DNA of 64,000 bases from Bog-473 sp963725895. Lineage in GTDB: Bacteria; Actinomycetota; Acidimicrobiia; Acidimicrobiales; RAAP-2. Below are positions 35,562-44,968 of the stretch, piece after piece. A program made the position numbers and the translations under genes. The stretch lies in contig CAVSAJ010000003.1 of NCBI GenBank assembly GCA_963725895.1, positions 620,001 through 684,000 of the forward strand, read 5' to 3'. Below the pieces are notes generated by a model that was given only the letters and a program-made list of their open reading frames with translations, did not search any database and had not been told where the DNA came from. Position 1 is the stretch's first letter, and every line of letters begins with the position of its first letter.

Positions 35562-36795
35562 TCAGTGCAGCCCCTCGGCCACGAGGACGCCCACGGCGGC
35601 TGCGATGGCGAGGGGCGCGCTCGCCAGCCCGAGCAGGCTGGCCCGGCGGACGCTCGGGCGCTCCCCGGCGGCGCGCGCCGGCGCGCAGCCACAGGATCCA
35701 GGCGAGGGAGCCGGTGACGAACAGGTTCGGGCCGACGTTCAACCCGATCAGGAGCTGAGTAGGGATGCGGGGGCCGGCGGGCCGCCAGCAACGAGGCCGC
35801 GGGAAGGTTGTTGACGAGCACGCTGATCGGCGCCGCCACGGCCGCTGTGCCCCAGGAGTTCAGATGGGCCAGCATCGTCGCGGGGCCGTCCCAGGCGCGA
35901 CCCAAAGTTCCCAGTGCGACCGCCAACCCGAACAAGCCGGCGAGCACCGGAAGCCCCAGGAGCTGCAGCGCCCGCAGCGTCGTCGTCGTCGTCGTCGACG
36001 CTCCGGGCTCTCCACCGCCGCGGCGCGCGCGGAGCAGAACGGCAAGGACGCCGGCGGCGGCGACCGGCAACGCGGGCGACCGCAACACGACGACGAGCAC
36101 GGTGACGACGGCGACGGCGAGCAGGCCCAGCCCGAGCACCGGACGCTCGGGCTCGGTGGTCGGGCGCGATGGTCGTCACGCAGCGCGCGGTGATGCCAGA
36201 CACCGACGACGACGGCGGTGACGCCAGCCGCGGCGAGCGCGGGCAGCGCCATGTGCACCAGGAACGACCCGCCCGAGAGGTGGAGATGCCCGAGCACGAT
36301 CAGATTGGTCAGGTTGGATCCGGGCAGCATGAGCGACCCCGCGTTGGCGAGCAGGAGGCAGGCGTACACGAGTGGCGCCCGTCCCTCGCCCCGGCTGCGC
36401 GCCGCGTACACCAGCACGGGCGTGAGGAAGATGACCGCAGTGTCGAAATTGAGCACCGTCGTGACCGCGACGACGAGGATCGCCGTCCCTGCGTAGAGGG
36501 CGACGCCATTCGGCGCCAGCCGCGCCAGGGTGTGGCCGACTGCCGCGAAGAGACCGTCCTCCTCGGCCACGAGTCCGACGAGGATCAGGCCGGTGACGAG
36601 GACGAACGGGGGCCAGTCCTGGGCGGCCGCCGCCCGGGCATCACCGGGCGCCACGATCACCGCCGTCATGAGCGCAGCCAGGCCAAGCCCGGCCAGCCAC
36701 CACGTCGCATCCCCGCGCCACAGCATCGCGCGTCCGCGCGCGGTACTCCCACGCTCGGGCGTGTCGCTGTCGTAGGCCGTTCCTGAGTTTGACAC
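35562..36795 (-). CDS. ArsB/SLC13-like anion permease, reading frame broken at least three times
   Basis: About 410 residues when joined, polytopic. ArsB/NhaD-type ion transporter family. Landmarks: G-L-V-A-E-E-D-G-L-F, T-V-L-N-F-D-T-A-V-I-F-L-T-P-V, A-N-A-G-S-L-M-L-P-G-S-N-L-T-N-L (first frame), S-V-L-V-N-N-L-P-A-A-S-L-L-A-A (second), N-V-G-P-N-L-F-V-T-G-S-L-A (third) and a C-terminal helix ending V-A-E-G-L-H (fourth). The D-T-A and S-N-L-T-N segments match the ArsB pore hairpins, but no ars regulator or reductase is nearby, so arsenite is only one possibility. Start at GTG 36795 or ATG 36726. Confidence 0.72.
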
Positions 36796-36898
36796 GACGA
36801 TGCACGTGCCCGGCGCCCGACGCCGGCAAACGAGGTGTGTGGCTCGTCGGGCATGATGAGCCCATGGATCACGCGGCCACGGGCCACGGCGACGCACG

Positions 36899-37529
36899 AT
36901 GAGCTTCAAGGGCTGGCCGGAGACAGCGTTGCACTTCTACGAAGGTCTGGAGGCCGACAACGCCAAGGCCTATTGGCTCGATCACAAGGAGGTGTACGAG
37001 CGCGACGTCAAGGCGCCGATGGAGGCGTTGCTGGCGGAGTTCCGCGACGACTTCGGCGAGGCGCGACGTGTTCCGGCCCTATCGTGACACTCGCTTCGGC
37101 CGGGACAAGTCGCCCTACAAGACGGCCATCGCGGCCAGGATCGGGAACGGGTACGTCCAGCTGTCCGCGGACGGGCTGCTCGTCGGGGCTGGGACGTACC
37201 ACATGACGCCCGACCAGTTAGCCCGGTTCCGCGCCGCCGTCGCGGCGGACGGCACTGGTCGCGAATTGGAGGAGGTGGTCGACACCCTCCGCAGAGCGGG
37301 CCTCGATGTCCATGCCATGGAGACCCTCAAGAGCGCGCCGAAGGGCTACCCGAAGGAGCACCCGCGCATCGAGCTGCTGCGCCTGAAGGGGCTGGTCGCC
37401 TCCCGGTCGTGGCCACCGGCCTCGTGGCTGCACACCGCCCGGGCCAAGTCGCGCGTCATCGAGGTGTTCCGGGCGGCGGCGCCGATGGGGGCGTGGCTCG
37501 ACGCGCAGGTCGGTCTGCCGCGGAGCTGA
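36899..37529 (+). CDS. DUF2461-family protein, reading frame broken once
   Basis: About 209 residues, function unknown (TIGR02453 family). First frame from ATG 36899: F-K-G-W-P and L-E-A-D-N-A-K-A-Y-W-L-D-H-K, the family's N-terminal motif. After about 37065 a second frame gives F-R-P-Y-R-D-T-R-F-G-R-D-K-S-P-Y-K and A-G-T-Y-H-M-T-P-D-Q-L, then L-K-G-Y-P-K-E-H-P-like K-G-Y-P-K-E-H-P-R. The two halves join without loss, so a single-base error is probable. Confidence 0.82.
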
Positions 37530-37540
37530 GACGTGCTGCC

Positions 37541-38529
37541 TCAGGCCGCGGCGGGCCGGGCCTTCACCTCGGTGGTCTCGTCCGCGCTGCTCGAGGGCCT
37601 TCCACAGCGCCCGATAGCTCGGGTAGGTGATGGTCTTCGTGACGTAGCCGGCCCGCTCGAGCTCGGCGTGGTACGCGGGCAGGTTGCGCCACGGCACGCC
37701 CATGTCGACGTGGTGGGCGAGATGCCAGCCGGTGTTGTACGGGACGATCCAGAACCGTGCGAGCCACGACTGGCGCACGTGGTGCGTCGTGGCCCTTCGG
37801 TCCGGGCTGCGCTCCATGCCGCCGTGCTCGGCGATGGAGCGCAGTCGGTTGAGGACACGCCACTCGGTCATCCACGGCAGGAACCACAGCAGCGGGTAGA
37901 TCCACCACCGTCCGGTGGCGGCCCACATGACCGCCCAGAGCACGGCCTGGACGCCGAAGATCGAGAGGCCGATCGGGCGGAACGGCTTGTGCAGCGTGTT
38001 CTTCACGAGCGGCACGAAGTTCTTCCAACCGCTGATGCCCACGGCGTCGCGGAAGAGCCGGCGGTGCAGAGCTCGGCGCGTGCACGGGTACGGCGAGTAG
38101 AACGCCATGTCCGGCTCGTCCGGCCCGAACTCGTCCTTGTGGTGCGCGAAGTGGACCCGCCGGTACAGCTGCACCGGCGTGAAGACGGGGTAGGCGACGA
38201 TCCACTTGCCGATCCAGTCGTTCCACCGCTTGTTGGTGAAGAGGAGCTTGTGCGCGGACTCGTGCATGAGGATGGCGAAGCGGGCGTACATCGGTCCCAT
38301 CAGGACGAAGGCGATCAGGTAGCTCCACCACTGGTCGAGCCAGACGGCACCGCCGATGATCAGCGCGACCCAGAACCACACCGCCGCCACCGAGAGGGCG
38401 TTGCGCGAGATTGTCGATGTGGCGAAGGTCGGCCCGCAGCCCGGGGATGGCCATCCCGTTGGCCAAGAGTCGCTCGCTCGGGAGCACCTCGGGCCGGTCG
38501 GCTGCGTCGGGCACCATGGTGGCGGCCAT
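37541..38529 (-). CDS. Membrane fatty-acid desaturase, reading frame broken twice
   Basis: About 330 residues. Di-iron desaturase/hydroxylase with the three histidine boxes: H-E-S-A-H-K, H-F-A-H-H-K-D-E and H-L-A-H-H-V-D-M, and four or more hydrophobic helices. Breaks are at the N-terminus (about 38405, between H-I-D-N and R-N-A-L-S) and near the C-terminus (about 37590). It introduces a double bond or hydroxyl in an acyl chain or carotenoid. It is divergent from a PaaX-family gene with 29 bp between the two start codons, so PaaX probably controls it. Confidence 0.83.
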
Positions 38530-38536
38530 GTCTCCA

Positions 38537-38574
38537 CATTACGCTATTTTGTCAAGTGATGCAATCGCGTAATG
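38537..38574. promoter_or_regulatory. CATTACGC-N22-GCGTAATG inverted repeat between desaturase and paaX
   Basis: Perfect 8-bp arms at 38537-38544 and 38567-38574. It covers the paaX start and sits just upstream of the desaturase start, so a regulator bound there would affect both genes. This stretch is AT-rich for the window, fitting a shared divergent promoter. Confidence 0.5.
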
Positions 38575-39338
38575 CCAGGGTTGCGCTCGCCACCCACCCG
38601 CTGACGGCCCGTTCCGTGCTGGCCAGCGCACTGTTGGGCATGGACCCACCGGAGCTGCCAGTGGCCCAGCTCGTCCGCCTGACGGGCCTGTTCGGCATCA
38701 GCGAGAACCGGGCCCGCGTTGCGCTCAGCCGGATGGTCGCGGCCGGTGAGGTCACGACCGACGGATCGGGCGGCTACCGGCTGTCCGGCCATCTCGTGGC
38801 CCGCCAGGCCCGCCAGTCGGCCAGCCGCTCGGGGGCGACGGTGCCCTACGACGGCAGCTGGTGGTTGGCCGTGGTGACGACGTCGGGCAGCACGGCCGAG
38901 GTCCGGGGCGCCCGCCGCCGCGCGCTGGCCTACGCCAGGCTGGCCGAGCTGCGTGACGGGGTGTGGATGCGGCCGGCCAACGTCGCACTTGCGCTCCCCG
39001 ACTCCCTGGACGCCGACGTTGAGATCATGGCCGCGCGTCCCGCCGACGCGCGGAGCCTCGCCGTCCGGTTGTGGGACATGCCCACCTGGGCGGTCCGCGC
39101 CGAGGAGCTACAGCGTGCGCTCGATGCGCTCTCGCCCGACCGCCCCGAGGCGCTGGCGCCGGGATTCGAGCTCTCGGCCGCGGTCTTGCGTCACCTCCAG
39201 AGCGACCCGCTGCTGCCCGCCGAGCTGCTGCCCGCCGAGCTGCTCCCCGCCGGGTGGCCGGGCGCCGCGTTGCGCACGGCATACGACGACTGGGACAGCC
39301 GCTACCGGGCGACACTGCGCGACTGGAGCCGGACCTGA
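38559..39338 (+). CDS. PaaX-family transcriptional regulator
   Basis: 259 residues. N-terminal winged helix (about 15-75) with T-A-R-S-V-L-A-S-A-L-L-G and S-E-N-R-A-R-V-A-L-S-R-M-V-A-A-G-E, the PaaX DNA-recognition segment, then the PaaX C-terminal domains with R-L-W-D-M-P-T-W and Y-D-D-W-D-S-R-Y-R. PaaX itself senses phenylacetyl-CoA; other members sense other acyl-CoAs. The start at ATG 38559 fits the N-terminus of homologues. A 15-bp repeat makes L-L-P-A-E three times near residue 220. Confidence 0.87.
   Translation: MQSRNARVALATHPLTARSVLASALLGMDPPELPVAQLVRLTGLFGISENRARVALSRMVAAGEVTTDGSGGYRLSGHLVARQARQSASRSGATVPYDGSWWLAVVTTSGSTAEVRGARRRALAYARLAELRDGVWMRPANVALALPDSLDADVEIMAARPADARSLAVRLWDMPTWAVRAEELQRALDALSPDRPEALAPGFELSAAVLRHLQSDPLLPAELLPAELLPAGWPGAALRTAYDDWDSRYRATLRDWSRT
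39210..39254 (+). repeat. 15-bp tandem repeat in paaX, 3 copies
   Basis: CTGCTGCCCGCCGAG at 39210-39224 and 39225-39239 exactly, and a variant at 39240-39254. Encodes the L-L-P-A-E run. Confidence 0.8.
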
Positions 39339-39897
39339 GAGCGACGCCCGAACCGGGTTTCGTGTCATGGCGGGCCCGCGGCGGGGCTGGTCGCGTCGCT
39401 GGCGAAGGGATCGATCGTCATCGTGTCCACTTGTGCGCCGAACGGGCTGAGTTCAACCGCATTCCCGTCGTTCCCGTTCACGGTGATCAGGTCACCGTTG
39501 GGGGCCAGGGCGATCCCGGGTGGCCCATTCATGCTGCCGCCGGCGCTGAGTGTGAGTCCACCGCCCATGTTCGTCTGACCCTCCTTCTGTCTTCCGGACC
39601 CGTTGGAGGTCGACGGACCGCCCCTCACGCGCGGTACGGCCGGTCGGGCGCGGGGATTGGGCGGCGCTCACGTCGCAGGCCACAGGGTGGGGACCCTCTC
39701 CTCGACGACCTCGACGACCTCGACGCCACGCTCGCCGAGCTGGCGTCGCGTGGGCTCAGCCCCGATCAGGCGGAGGACGTGAGCACGGCCGACGCAGGGC
39801 CGCGCTGCACGAAGCCTGGACGGCAGCGCGGCCGCGCACATCGAGGTGCGCTGAGCACCGGTACCCTTGCCGTGCGGTCGGCTGATCGGAGCATGGG
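39339..39897. other. Gene-poor stretch with degraded coding remnants
   Basis: 559 bp without an intact gene. It holds the NHL-like fragment on the minus strand (separate entry). On the plus strand at about 39690-39800 a short stretch reads D-D-L-D-A-T-L-A-E-L-A-S-R-G-L, acidic and helix-like, which could be the 3' end of a lost gene. No promoter, tRNA or insertion-sequence end was recognised. Confidence 0.5.
39365..39568 (-). pseudogene. Fragment of an NHL-repeat (beta-propeller) protein
   Basis: 67 residues reading G-I-A-L-A-P-N-G-D-L-I-T-V-N-G-N-D-G-N, a single NHL-like blade, then S-P-F-G-A-Q-V-D-T. Propeller proteins need several blades, so this is a leftover rather than a working gene, or a gene whose remainder was lost by assembly error. 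It sits between paaX and the membrane zinc-ribbon gene. Confidence 0.4.
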
Positions 39898-40224
39898 ATG
39901 AGTACCTGGGTCATCGTCTCCCTGTCGGTGCTGATCGCGGCCGGCGTCGTCGTCGTGATCGCGGTGGTCGGCGGACAGGCCGGGCGCACGCGGGGATACG
40001 AGGGCATGGGCGGCAACACCATCGTCCGCTGCAGCCGGGGCCACCTCTTCACCACCGTCTGGGTCGTCGGCGCATCCCTCAAAGCCGTGCGCCTCGGCTA
40101 CAAGCGCTACCAGCGCTGCCCGGTGTGCAAGAAGTGGCGCATCGTCGTGCCCGTCCCCGATGCCGAGCTCACTGACGAAGACCGTCGGGTGGCGGCGGAG
40201 CACCACGACTCCAGGCTCCCTTGA
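39898..40224 (+). CDS. Small membrane protein with zinc-ribbon-like domain
   Basis: 108 residues. One N-terminal transmembrane helix (about 5-26) is followed by a cytosolic domain with I-V-R-C-S-R-G-H-L-F-T-T and Y-Q-R-C-P-V-C-K-K-W. The Cys/His-x-H and C-P-V-C pairs could bind zinc as a ribbon. It ends in an acidic helix. I do not recognise a named family. It lies alone between remnants and the ABC operon. The ATG at 39898 opens the hydrophobic segment. Confidence 0.65.
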   Translation: MSTWVIVSLSVLIAAGVVVVIAVVGGQAGRTRGYEGMGGNTIVRCSRGHLFTTVWVVGASLKAVRLGYKRYQRCPVCKKWRIVVPVPDAELTDEDRRVAAEHHDSRLP

Positions 40225-40269
40225 CGGCACAACGCGCCACGGGCGCGGGCGCCAGGGAGGCGCCCGCCG

Positions 40270-42228
40270 TCAGGCCGCGTGGGACTGGTTGATCCAGGTC
40301 TCGTACATCTCGGCGTAGTGGCCACCGAGTGCGACCAGCTCGTCATGCGAGCCGACCTCGAGGAGCCGCCCGTCGCCGACGACCACGATGCGGTCGGCCC
40401 GCATGGCAGTCGAGAGCCGGTGGGCGATGAGGACGGCCGTGCGCCCTTCCAACAGCACGTCCAGTGCGCCCTCCACCAGGGTCTCGGACTTGAGATCGAG
40501 GTTGGATGTCGCCTCGTCGAGGACGAGGACGCGCGGCTCGGCCATGAAGGCGCGGCCCAGGGCGATGAGCTGTCGCTCGCCCGAAGACAGCGACTGGCCT
40601 CGCTCGTGCACGGGCGTGTCGAGGCCGTAAGGCAGCCGGTGCACGAGCTCGTCGAGGCCCACTCGGTGGACGGCGTTCCAGACCTCGTCGTCGGCCGCGC
40701 CGGGCCGGGCGAACGAGATGTTGTCCCGGATCGTCCCCGCGAAGAGGAACGGCTCCTGGGGCACCACGCCCAGCTGTGAACGAAGCGATTCCAGCGTCAC
40801 GCCTTGCAGGTCGTAGCCGTCGATCAGCACCCGGCCCACGGTCGGGTCGTAGAAGCGGGTGACCAGCTTGGCCATGGTCGATTTGCCGGCACCCGTGGCG
40901 CCGACGAAGGCCACGGTCTCGCCGGGCGTGATGGTCAGGTCCACGTCGTGGAGCACCGGGACGGCTGGGTCATAACCGAACGAGACGTGGTCGAAGCGAA
41001 TCTCACCACGGATCGGCGGGAGCTCCACGGCGTCGGGTGACTCCATGACCGATGGCTCGGTCTCCAGCAGGTCGCGCAGCTTGAAGATCGACGCCCGGCC
41101 CTGCTGGAACGAATTGTACTGCTGGGTCAGCAGCTGAATCGGCGCGAAGAACCGGTTCACGTACAAGAAGAAGGCGGTGAGTTGGCCCAGGTTGATCTCC
41201 TGTGGCTTGTGCAAGAACATGAGCCCGCCGACGCCCAGGATGAGCACCTGGCCGAACACGCTGAGCGCCTGCGACCCCGGGCCGTAGATGCTGGCGATGC
41301 TGCCCGTGTAGTTGTTGGCGTCGCGATAGGAGCCAACGATGTCGCGGTGCGTCTCGATGTTGTAGCGCTGGCGGTTGTGCGCCGTGACGACGCGAACGCC
41401 CTGGAGGCTCTCGGAGAGATCAGCCAGCACGAGGGCGATGCCGTCGCGCACCTTGTCGTAGCCACGCTCTGAGGCCCGGCGGAACCAGACCGACATCACG
41501 ATCAGCAGGGGAAGGACCCCGAAGATGGTGATGGTCGCGAGCTCGACGTTGGTCGCGAACAGCAAGGCCGTGATCACGACCATCGTCAGACCCTGAATGA
41601 CGAACTGGGCCAGCCCGTCTTGCAACAACTGCTGAAGGTTCTCGATGTCGCTCGTCATGCGGCTCATGACGACCCCGGCCTTCTCCTCGGTGAAGAAGTC
41701 GAGCGATAGCCGCTGGAGGTGGCGGAACACCTTGATGCGCAGGTCGTTCATCACCCACGACGCCAGGCGTCCTGTCACACGGGCCTGGCCCCACTGAGCG
41801 CCGGCGGAGACGGCCACCGATCCGAGGTAGATCAAGGCGCAGACCACGACGACGCCGAAGTCGTAGTGGGCGCTGGGATTCTGCTTGGTCGGACCGGTCA
41901 GGCCGTGGTTGATGGCGTAGGAGACGAGACTGGGTCCGATCTGCGTTGCCACGGCGATGGTGGTCACGAGGAGACCGGTGAGCACCAGCATGCCGGGGTA
42001 CTCGGTCAGGAGGCTGGTAAGAGACAGCCGCTTCTTCTCGCTGGGCATCGGGAGCTGCGTGAAGACGGCGTCAGACTCGCCGCGGTCGGGCTCCTCCTCC
42101 AAGAGCACATCGACGCCGGCCTGGAGCTCGTAAGGGATGCCACCGAAGGGCAGGCCGGCCTGAGGGGAGCCCGGTGGGCCCCCGCCACCGATGGCGCCGC
42201 CGACCATGCCACCTCCGCCACCGAACAT
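40270..42228 (-). CDS. ABC exporter half-transporter with canonical catalytic site (subunit B)
   Basis: 652 residues: a Gly-rich N-terminal stretch (about 1-25), six transmembrane helices (about 75-370) and an ABC ATPase. Walker A is G-A-T-G-A-G-K-S-T, Walker B V-L-V-L-D-E-A-T with the catalytic Glu, and the H-loop is A-H-R-L-S. The signature is L-S-S-G-E-R-Q, not LSGGQ. It overlaps the upstream half-transporter by one base (TGATG), indicating a heterodimer of the BmrC/BmrD or TM287/288 kind that exports lipids or drugs. Expression is presumably controlled by the MarR gene upstream. Confidence 0.9.
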   Translation of the reverse strand: MFGGGGGMVGGAIGGGGPPGSPQAGLPFGGIPYELQAGVDVLLEEEPDRGESDAVFTQLPMPSEKKRLSLTSLLTEYPGMLVLTGLLVTTIAVATQIGPSLVSYAINHGLTGPTKQNPSAHYDFGVVVVCALIYLGSVAVSAGAQWGQARVTGRLASWVMNDLRIKVFRHLQRLSLDFFTEEKAGVVMSRMTSDIENLQQLLQDGLAQFVIQGLTMVVITALLFATNVELATITIFGVLPLLIVMSVWFRRASERGYDKVRDGIALVLADLSESLQGVRVVTAHNRQRYNIETHRDIVGSYRDANNYTGSIASIYGPGSQALSVFGQVLILGVGGLMFLHKPQEINLGQLTAFFLYVNRFFAPIQLLTQQYNSFQQGRASIFKLRDLLETEPSVMESPDAVELPPIRGEIRFDHVSFGYDPAVPVLHDVDLTITPGETVAFVGATGAGKSTMAKLVTRFYDPTVGRVLIDGYDLQGVTLESLRSQLGVVPQEPFLFAGTIRDNISFARPGAADDEVWNAVHRVGLDELVHRLPYGLDTPVHERGQSLSSGERQLIALGRAFMAEPRVLVLDEATSNLDLKSETLVEGALDVLLEGRTAVLIAHRLSTAMRADRIVVVGDGRLLEVGSHDELVALGGHYAEMYETWINQSHAA

Positions 42229-44315
42229 CAGATCACACCCCCTTCCGGTTCGAGCACGTCTTCGTTCTCGAGCCCGAGGTCCTCGCGGCCCGAGGCAGCT
42301 TCGGTGTCGGCCTCCTCCTCACTTGCCGCTTGGGCAAGAATTTCGGAGTAGAGCGGCGTGGATGCCAAGAGCTCGGCGTGGGTGCCGTCGGCGACGATTT
42401 GGCCCCCGTCGAGCAGGACGACCCGGTCCGACAAGCTGATGGTAGAGAGACGGTGGGCGATGATCAGCGTCGTGCGCCCCTCCATCAAGACGCGCAGCGC
42501 AGAGTGGATGCGCTGCTCCACTTTCACATCGATCGCGCTGGTGGCGTCGTCGAGGATCAGGATCGGCGGGTTCACGAGCAGGGCTCGAGCGATTGCGATG
42601 CGCTGGCGCTGGCCCCCCGACAGCGTGTAGCCGCGTTCGCCGACCACGGTGTCGTAGCCCTCGGGCAGGCGGCCGATGAACCCTGCGGCGCCGGCCGCAT
42701 CGGCCGCGGCAGTGATGTCGTCCAACGAGGCGTCGGGTCGCCCGTACGCGATGTTGTCCCGGATCGACACGGAGAAGAGGAATGGCTCGTCCAGGACGAC
42801 GCCGATGTTCGCACGCAGGCTGGTGAGCGTCAGGTCACGTACATCGTGGCCGTCGACGCGCACCGAGCCATCGGTGACGTCGTAGAAGCGGGGGAGGAGC
42901 CGGGCCAGCGTCGACTTGCCGCTGCCGGTGCGGCCCACCATCGCCACGGTCTCGCCCGGCCGGAGGTGCAAGTTGAGATGACGCAGCACGTCGCGCCGCG
43001 CGCTCTCCCCGTCCTCCGGCTTGGAGAGCAGGCTGTCGGTTGCATAGGCGAACGTCACATCGTCGAAGACGACGTCTCCCATGCTCTCGGGCAGATCGAT
43101 GGCGCCGACGCGGTCGACGATGATCGGCTTCTCGTCGAGGATCTCGTAGATGCGCGCGGCCGAGGCCGACGCGCGCTGCCCCATCATGATGAGCATCCCA
43201 AGCATCATGAACGGCGCCTGCATCATGACCAGCCAGAGGTTGAACGAGATGATGGTGGCCACGGGCAGGTGGTCGTGGATGATCATCCAGCCGCCGACGA
43301 GCAGCACGAACACGAGGCCCACCTGCGACAGGTTCTGCACCAGTGGGGTGAAGCGCGCTCGCAGATCGGCGTCCTTGATGTAGGCCCACTGCACGCGGTC
43401 GGCTGCCGTCCCCAGTTGGCGGAGCTGCTGCTGCTCGGCAGCGAAGGAGCGGACGACGCGGACGCCGTTGACGTTCTCGTCGACCACGGTGGCCACCTCG
43501 GCCAGCCTGGACTGGATCAGCCACGAGACCGGAAACAACTTCCTTCTCATGCGGACGCCAACCACATAGATGAAGGGCATCGAGATCATCGCCACGAAGG
43601 CCAGCGGCACGCTGATGGAGAGCATGAAGGCGAAGGCAACGATGGCGATGGAGCACTGGACGAGGATCATCGGAGCAAAGGTCAGGTACATCTGTACCGA
43701 GCGGATGTCCGAGTTCGCCCGCGAGATCAACTGCCCCGACTGAACTCGGTCGTAGAACGGGAACGACATGCGGGAGAAGTGCTCGTAGAGCATGTTGCGC
43801 AAGTCGAATTCGATCGAGTACGCGACCTTGAAGAGGTTCGAGCGGGAGACGTAGCCGAAGGCTCCGGTCATCACCCCGAGAACGGCGATCAAGATGACGT
43901 AGGTGCGCAGTCCCGCCGTGTTGCGAACGAGCACATCGGTGATGGCGTTCTGCAGGAGCAGTGGGACCCACACTTGGATCATGAGCCCGGCAAACGCGAA
44001 GATCAGGGCGGCGAACCACTGCTTCTTGTGCGCCATGACGATGGGGGCGGCGCGCTTGATCCACGACAGGGACACGTCAGGGTTGATCGCCGCCTTCGGC
44101 TTTTCGTAGCTGCTGAGCGTTCCCATCGGGACATACGCCGCCAACGGCAGTTCGTGCGCCGCGTCGGTGGCGGTGTCGCCGGCGAGCGACCCGTTGGTGC
44201 CCGAGCCGTTCGCTCTGGAGTCGTGTGTGCTCGCCGCCCCGGTGTCGCCATGACCGTTGCCGGCGGGGCCCACCGGCACGCCAGGTTGGTGGAGCTCGTC
44301 CTCCGTCTTGCTCAT
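42228..44315 (-). CDS. ABC exporter half-transporter with degenerate catalytic site (subunit A)
   Basis: 695 residues. A low-complexity N-terminus (about 1-60) precedes six transmembrane helices and the ATPase. Walker A is G-R-T-G-S-G-K-S-T, the signature is the canonical L-S-G-G-Q-R-Q, but Walker B reads L-I-L-D-D-A-T, with Asp in place of the catalytic Glu. The C-terminus is Glu-rich. Its start overlaps the MarR stop as ATGA. The degenerate Walker B here pairs with the altered signature of the partner, so one of the two ATP sites in the dimer is likely inactive or slow. Confidence 0.9.
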   Translation of the reverse strand: MSKTEDELHQPGVPVGPAGNGHGDTGAASTHDSRANGSGTNGSLAGDTATDAAHELPLAAYVPMGTLSSYEKPKAAINPDVSLSWIKRAAPIVMAHKKQWFAALIFAFAGLMIQVWVPLLLQNAITDVLVRNTAGLRTYVILIAVLGVMTGAFGYVSRSNLFKVAYSIEFDLRNMLYEHFSRMSFPFYDRVQSGQLISRANSDIRSVQMYLTFAPMILVQCSIAIVAFAFMLSISVPLAFVAMISMPFIYVVGVRMRRKLFPVSWLIQSRLAEVATVVDENVNGVRVVRSFAAEQQQLRQLGTAADRVQWAYIKDADLRARFTPLVQNLSQVGLVFVLLVGGWMIIHDHLPVATIISFNLWLVMMQAPFMMLGMLIMMGQRASASAARIYEILDEKPIIVDRVGAIDLPESMGDVVFDDVTFAYATDSLLSKPEDGESARRDVLRHLNLHLRPGETVAMVGRTGSGKSTLARLLPRFYDVTDGSVRVDGHDVRDLTLTSLRANIGVVLDEPFLFSVSIRDNIAYGRPDASLDDITAAADAAGAAGFIGRLPEGYDTVVGERGYTLSGGQRQRIAIARALLVNPPILILDDATSAIDVKVEQRIHSALRVLMEGRTTLIIAHRLSTISLSDRVVLLDGGQIVADGTHAELLASTPLYSEILAQAASEEEADTEAASGREDLGLENEDVLEPEGGVI

Positions 44316-44879
44316 GTGCCGGGCTGCTCCTTGGCGTCTTTCGTGCGCTCGGCATCCCGCGGCGCCTCGCGCGATGCGGCCAGCGCACGTCCCCACAGCT
44401 CGAGCGAGCGCAGCGCCGTTGCCTCGTCCTTGCTCGGCAGGAACGCGGCGATCGACGCGAGGTAGTCGTCCACGGCGCTGTCGGCCACAGCCAAGATCCG
44501 CGCGCCCTCCTCGGTGAGGCGCAGTTCGAACCGGCGGCGATCGGTGTCCTCCTGGCGACGGTCGACCAATCCCGCGGGTCTCGAGCCCGTCGATCAAGGC
44601 GGTGATGGAGGGCCGTCGCACGGCGAGGCGGTCCGCCAGGCCGGAGGCGGCGGACGAGCCCTCGGCGAGGATCCCGAGAACTCGGAACTGGGGCAGGGTG
44701 AGGTCGACGGTGCCGAGGGCCACCTCGACTCGCTTGGACAGCCACGCTGCGACGCGGCCATAGGAACCCAGGACGGGTTGCCCTGTGGCCTTGGCGTCGG
44801 CACCGTTCCCGGCGCTCGTCTTCCGGTTCGGCGGCGCGGGCGTCTTAGGGGGTGAGGTCACGGACACGTCGACCATCAT
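44312..44879 (-). CDS. MarR-family regulator of the ABC exporter, reading frame broken once
   Basis: About 188 residues. Winged helix typical of MarR: V-D-L-T-L-P-Q-F-R-V-L-G-I-L-A, R-P-S-I-T-A-L-I-D-G-L-E-T-R-G, then after a break near 44575 the wing and C-terminus in a second frame: V-D-R-R-Q-E-D-T-D-R-R, L-T-E-E-G-A-R-I-L-A. The stop overlaps the start of the ABC gene by four bases. A symmetric operator lies directly in front of its start, fitting autoregulation and ligand-released repression of the exporter. Confidence 0.85.
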
Positions 44880-44881
44880 AC

Positions 44882-44898
44882 AGTTAGACACCCTAACT
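44882..44898. promoter_or_regulatory. AGTTAG-N5-CTAACT palindrome (MarR operator candidate)
   Basis: Perfect 6-bp arms at 44882-44887 and 44893-44898, 3-19 bp upstream of the marR start. Size and symmetry match MarR-family operators such as TTAG...CTAA sites. Confidence 0.6.
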
Positions 44899-44968
44899 AC
44901 GTACAGTGGCGACTCGAAGGGGAGGGGCGGCCGAAGTCGCCGGCCAAGCCGGACCCGAGGCGTGGTCG

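Noticed and set aside
42174..44465. 763-residue plus-strand open frame over the ABC genes
   Set aside because: Antisense shadow of a clear ABC exporter; composition is His/Asp/Arg-rich as expected from reversed coding.
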